Position numbers and translations under genes: made by a program. From JAWXUE01 sp044432865 (GTDB lineage Bacteria; Bacillota_I; Bacilli_A; Acholeplasmatales; Anaeroplasmataceae), in assembly GCA_044432865.1 (NCBI GenBank), contig JAWXUF010000050.1:1-7496 (forward strand): a stretch of DNA of 7,496 nucleotides. The letters are read 5' to 3'. The notes below the pieces were generated by a model. The model had not been told where the DNA came from, did not search any database, and saw only the letters and a program-made list of their open reading frames with translations. Positions 4,956 through 7,496 of this stretch are shown piece by piece. The number at the start of each line of letters is the position of its first letter. Positions within the stretch are counted from its first letter, which is position 1.

Positions 4956-6698
4956 ATGTTTGGGTTTATTAAAGAACTTTGGTGGTTTATTAAAAGAAAT
5001 GTGCATTATTATTTAGGGATAATATTCTTTGGAATAATTCAAGCTATTTTAATTCTTAAACCTGCTGATTTTATAGCAGATTTTTGTAATCAATTAGATT
5101 TAGGACTTGATAATGATTATTTAATATTTAATTTAGTACTGCCTTTCTTATTAGTTACTATTGGTATATATGCTGCTACAGTAGCTAAAAGAATAATACA
5201 AATGAGATTGGGTATTAAATTAAATACTAAATTAAGAATAAGATATATGGAAAAAATATTAGCAAGTGATGCTGTATTTTTTGAAGATTTCCAATCTGGA
5301 GATTTACTAACAAGAGCATTAGGAGATGTTGCTTCTGTAAGACAAAGTGGTTCGTTTAGAATTGTTAATATCTTTTTAGAGTTTGTTACTATTATTATTA
5401 CATTTACAGCAATGATAAGCATGAATGTTATGTTAACACTAGCTTCATGTGCCATTCTACCATTTATTTTCTTTGCTAATTTCTTATTAAAGAAGATAGT
5501 AAAAAGAAACTGGAAGAATGTTAGGGAGGCATCATCTGACTTAGGAAATGATTTATTAGAAACAATTACTAATATAAAAACAGTTAAAGCTTTCTCTAAG
5601 GAACAAGAAGTATATGAGAAAGTAAAAGCTAAAAGTGATAATCTTTATAAAATTGAATTTAAATACAATAGAGTAAATGCATTATTTTATCCAATGTTTC
5701 AAAGTGTAGTAGCATTATCTATTGGTATCGCATATTACTTTGGAAGTAAATATATATATAATTCAGATCCTGAATTTGATTTATTAAAATTTGCATTATA
5801 TCTTAATTTGTTAAGTTGGCCTTTAATGAGACTTGGTAATATAATTAATTTCTTTTATGAAAGTTTAATTTCATTAACAAGACTTCAAGAAATATATGAT
5901 TATGATAATAACTATATTGATAAAGAAGATGCTAAATCATTAAAATCAATTGATTCAATTAAGTTTAATCATTTTACATTTAAATATCCTCATGATAATA
6001 TTGATACAATTTGTAATCTTGATTTTGAAATAAAAAGAGGACAAACAGTTGGTGTTGTTGGGAAAACAGGAAGTGGTAAATCTACTTTAATAAGACAACT
6101 ACTAAAACAATTTTTTGTTGATGATAGTAGTGTATTAGTGAATGGTATATCAATTAATGAATATACAAAAAGTAGTATTAGAAGTCATATATCATATGTA
6201 CCCCAAGAGCATACTTTATTTTCGAGAAGTATTATTGAAAATATCTTATTAGGATCTTTAGAACATAAGACTCAAGAGGAAGTAGATGAAGCTATTTTAC
6301 TTGCTGATTTTAAAAAAGATATTCAATACTTAGCTGAAGGTCTAAAAACAAAAGTTGGAGAATATGGTGTTACTTTATCAGGTGGTCAAAAACAAAGATT
6401 AAGTATTGCTAGAGCATTTATAAAGAATTCTGAAATTTTAATTCTAGATGATTCATTAAGTGCTGTTGATGGTAAAACAGAAAAAACAATAATTTCTAAT
6501 TTACAAAAATTTCGCGCAACAAAGACAAATATTATAATTGCACATAGATTAAGTGCTGTTAAAAGTGCTGATAATATTATAGTAATTGATAATGGTAAAA
6601 TTGTTGAATCAGGTACACATGATGAACTAATTAATTTAGGTGGATGGTACTTCAAACAATATGTTGAACAACAGATTGTAGGTGATGATCATGAGTAA
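4956..6698 (+). CDS. ABC exporter half-transporter, degenerate-site subunit (BmrC/LmrC/TM287 type)
   Basis: This is a full 580-residue membrane-plus-ATPase half-transporter of the multidrug/lipid exporter class. Six hydrophobic segments lie at about 17-40, 54-78, 138-157, 160-177, 245-268 and 277-300. FFEDFQSGDLLTRALGDV (108-125) and the ETITNIKTVKAF stretch (202-213) are typical of exporter cytoplasmic loops. The ATPase domain has Walker A GKTGSGKST (369-377), Q-loop Gln417, signature LSGGQ (474-478), Walker B ILILDD (494-499), D-loop SAVD (502-505) and H-loop His530. The residue after the Walker B Asp is Asp499, where active ATPases carry Glu. This marks the degenerate subunit of heterodimeric exporters such as BmrCD, LmrCD and TM287/288. 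The start has GAAGGGG at 4945-4951, four bases before the ATG. Its last eight bases overlap the next gene, its likely partner. The substrate cannot be told from sequence; drug efflux is only one possibility. Confidence 0.95.
   Translation: MFGFIKELWWFIKRNVHYYLGIIFFGIIQAILILKPADFIADFCNQLDLGLDNDYLIFNLVLPFLLVTIGIYAATVAKRIIQMRLGIKLNTKLRIRYMEKILASDAVFFEDFQSGDLLTRALGDVASVRQSGSFRIVNIFLEFVTIIITFTAMISMNVMLTLASCAILPFIFFANFLLKKIVKRNWKNVREASSDLGNDLLETITNIKTVKAFSKEQEVYEKVKAKSDNLYKIEFKYNRVNALFYPMFQSVVALSIGIAYYFGSKYIYNSDPEFDLLKFALYLNLLSWPLMRLGNIINFFYESLISLTRLQEIYDYDNNYIDKEDAKSLKSIDSIKFNHFTFKYPHDNIDTICNLDFEIKRGQTVGVVGKTGSGKSTLIRQLLKQFFVDDSSVLVNGISINEYTKSSIRSHISYVPQEHTLFSRSIIENILLGSLEHKTQEEVDEAILLADFKKDIQYLAEGLKTKVGEYGVTLSGGQKQRLSIARAFIKNSEILILDDSLSAVDGKTEKTIISNLQKFRATKTNIIIAHRLSAVKSADNIIVIDNGKIVESGTHDELINLGGWYFKQYVEQQIVGDDHE
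6680..6686 (+). promoter_or_regulatory. Internal Shine-Dalgarno of the second ABC gene
   Basis: AGGTGAT, an exact complement to part of the 16S anti-Shine-Dalgarno, lies inside the end of the first ABC gene, four bases before the ATG at 6691. It selects 6691 over the in-frame ATG at 6700. Confidence 0.75.
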
Positions 6699-7496
6699 AA
6701 TGAAGATATATAAAGAAGGATTAAAATATGTATTAAAGTTTTGGCCATATTTAATTTTATGTATTGTAACAACATCTATTGTAACTTTATTAGCAACATA
6801 TTCACCAACACTTATCGCAAATGTATTAAACATAATTTCAAAGGAAGAACAAAATTATGGAGTATTTGTTGAGTTTATAATCAAGTTATTTAGTCCTGAA
6901 ACTGATTTCGAAATAATAACTTGTATATTAATTTTCTATTCATTTATTAGTATATTGATATTTGCATTACGTTACTTAACAAGTATCTTCTATAATTTAA
7001 CTGGATTAAAAATAGAAAGAAAAGTAAGAGAAGATGCAATCGCTAAATTAAATGAATTACCAATTGATTATTTCTCATTAGAACCAGATGGTAAAATAGT
7101 AGCTAAAATAACAAGTGATTCAAATGGTGTTAGATTAATGTTTAATGTATCATTTAATATTATTCAAGCATTTATTAATATTGGTGTAGTTTATTTTGCT
7201 TTAATTGCTGCTGAACCTACACTTGCACTTTATATGCTAATTGTAGTACCTATTTTATTATTATGGATTACTGTCTATAGAAAAAGAATTCATAATGCTA
7301 GTGAAAGAATAAGAGAATTATCTTCTAGAATTACAGGTAAACTAGCAGAATTAATAAATGGTACAAGTATTATTCAAGCTTATAATCAAGAAGAAAACAT
7401 GATGAATGAATACAAAGAATTAGTATTTAGTCATAATGATAGTGATAGAAAAGTAAATACAGTTTCTATTTTCTTTGGTTGGGAATTAATTCAAAT
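6691..7496 (+). CDS. ABC exporter half-transporter, partner subunit (3' end cut by window)
   Basis: The frame starts at the ATG at 6691 and stays open to the window end, giving 268 codons plus two bases, with no stop. It covers most of the transmembrane domain only. Hydrophobic segments lie at about 18-45, 76-98, 153-172 and 176-196, with cytoplasmic-loop motifs DYFSLEPDGKIVAKITSDSNG (roughly 126-146) and KLAELINGTSIIQAYNQEE (217-235), both typical of ABC exporters. The loop between the first two helices (about 46-75) is longer than in the upstream subunit. By family logic, this partner of a degenerate-site subunit should carry the catalytic Glu, but its Walker and signature motifs lie beyond the window and cannot be checked. 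The ATG overlaps the upstream stop by eight bases, so the two are translationally coupled and probably made in equal amounts. It is a partial gene because of the window edge, not a pseudogene. Confidence 0.93.
   Translation, partial: MSKMKIYKEGLKYVLKFWPYLILCIVTTSIVTLLATYSPTLIANVLNIISKEEQNYGVFVEFIIKLFSPETDFEIITCILIFYSFISILIFALRYLTSIFYNLTGLKIERKVREDAIAKLNELPIDYFSLEPDGKIVAKITSDSNGVRLMFNVSFNIIQAFINIGVVYFALIAAEPTLALYMLIVVPILLLWITVYRKRIHNASERIRELSSRITGKLAELINGTSIIQAYNQEENMMNEYKELVFSHNDSDRKVNTVSIFFGWELIQ

Noticed and set aside
5117..5455. Open frame on the - strand inside the first ABC gene
   Set aside because: It is antisense to conserved transmembrane-domain coding sequence and is a shadow frame.
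6386..6833. Two - strand open frames across the ABC gene junction
   Set aside because: They are antisense to the LSGGQ/Walker B coding sequence and to the second ABC gene, and show no recognisable features.
1..7496. Mycoplasma genetic code (TGA as Trp)
   Set aside because: All tryptophans in the conserved proteins are TGG, no in-frame TGA occurs, and the proteins end normally at TAA.

Overview
This is an AT-rich bacterial window with every supported gene on the + strand. It uses TTA for Leu, AGA for Arg and TAA for every visible stop. The long frames contain no in-frame TGA, and tryptophan is always TGG, so nothing points to the Mycoplasma code. AT-rich DNA, strong AAGGAG ribosome binding sites, TATAAT promoters and a pyruvate:ferredoxin oxidoreductase suggest an anaerobic low-GC Firmicute or an Acholeplasma/Izemoplasma/RF39-like relative of the Mollicutes. 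That placement is an inference; no phylogenetic marker is present.

Layout. (1) 18-215 encodes a complete small cold-shock protein, closed by a perfect-stem terminator. (2) 299-391 holds two extended -10 promoters and an unusual leader. In the leader, a hairpin lies between a good Shine-Dalgarno sequence and a distant ATG. (3) 392-3934 is nifJ, a full-length 1180-residue pyruvate:ferredoxin oxidoreductase. It is followed by a strong hairpin and by a small three-helix membrane ORF (3924-4235) that overlaps the end of nifJ and contains that hairpin in its first codons. (4) 4328-4798 is an orphan Lys-rich protein with at least two internal repeats, its own promoter and its own terminator. (5) 4956-6698 and 6691-window end are two overlapping ABC exporter half-transporter genes. 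The first has an Asp in place of the catalytic Glu, as in heterodimeric BmrCD/LmrCD/TM287-288-type pumps. The second is cut by the window edge after 268 codons, before its ATPase domain.

The genes form mostly separate transcription units: csp; nifJ (possibly with the small membrane ORF); the orphan; and the ABC pair. nifJ gives the main metabolic clue: pyruvate is oxidised to acetyl-CoA with ferredoxin as electron acceptor. The other units have no evident functional link to it. No mobile element, CRISPR array, tRNA or rRNA was recognised. The items most worth a second look are the nifJ leader hairpin, the hairpin embedded in the small membrane ORF, and the repeat-bearing orphan.
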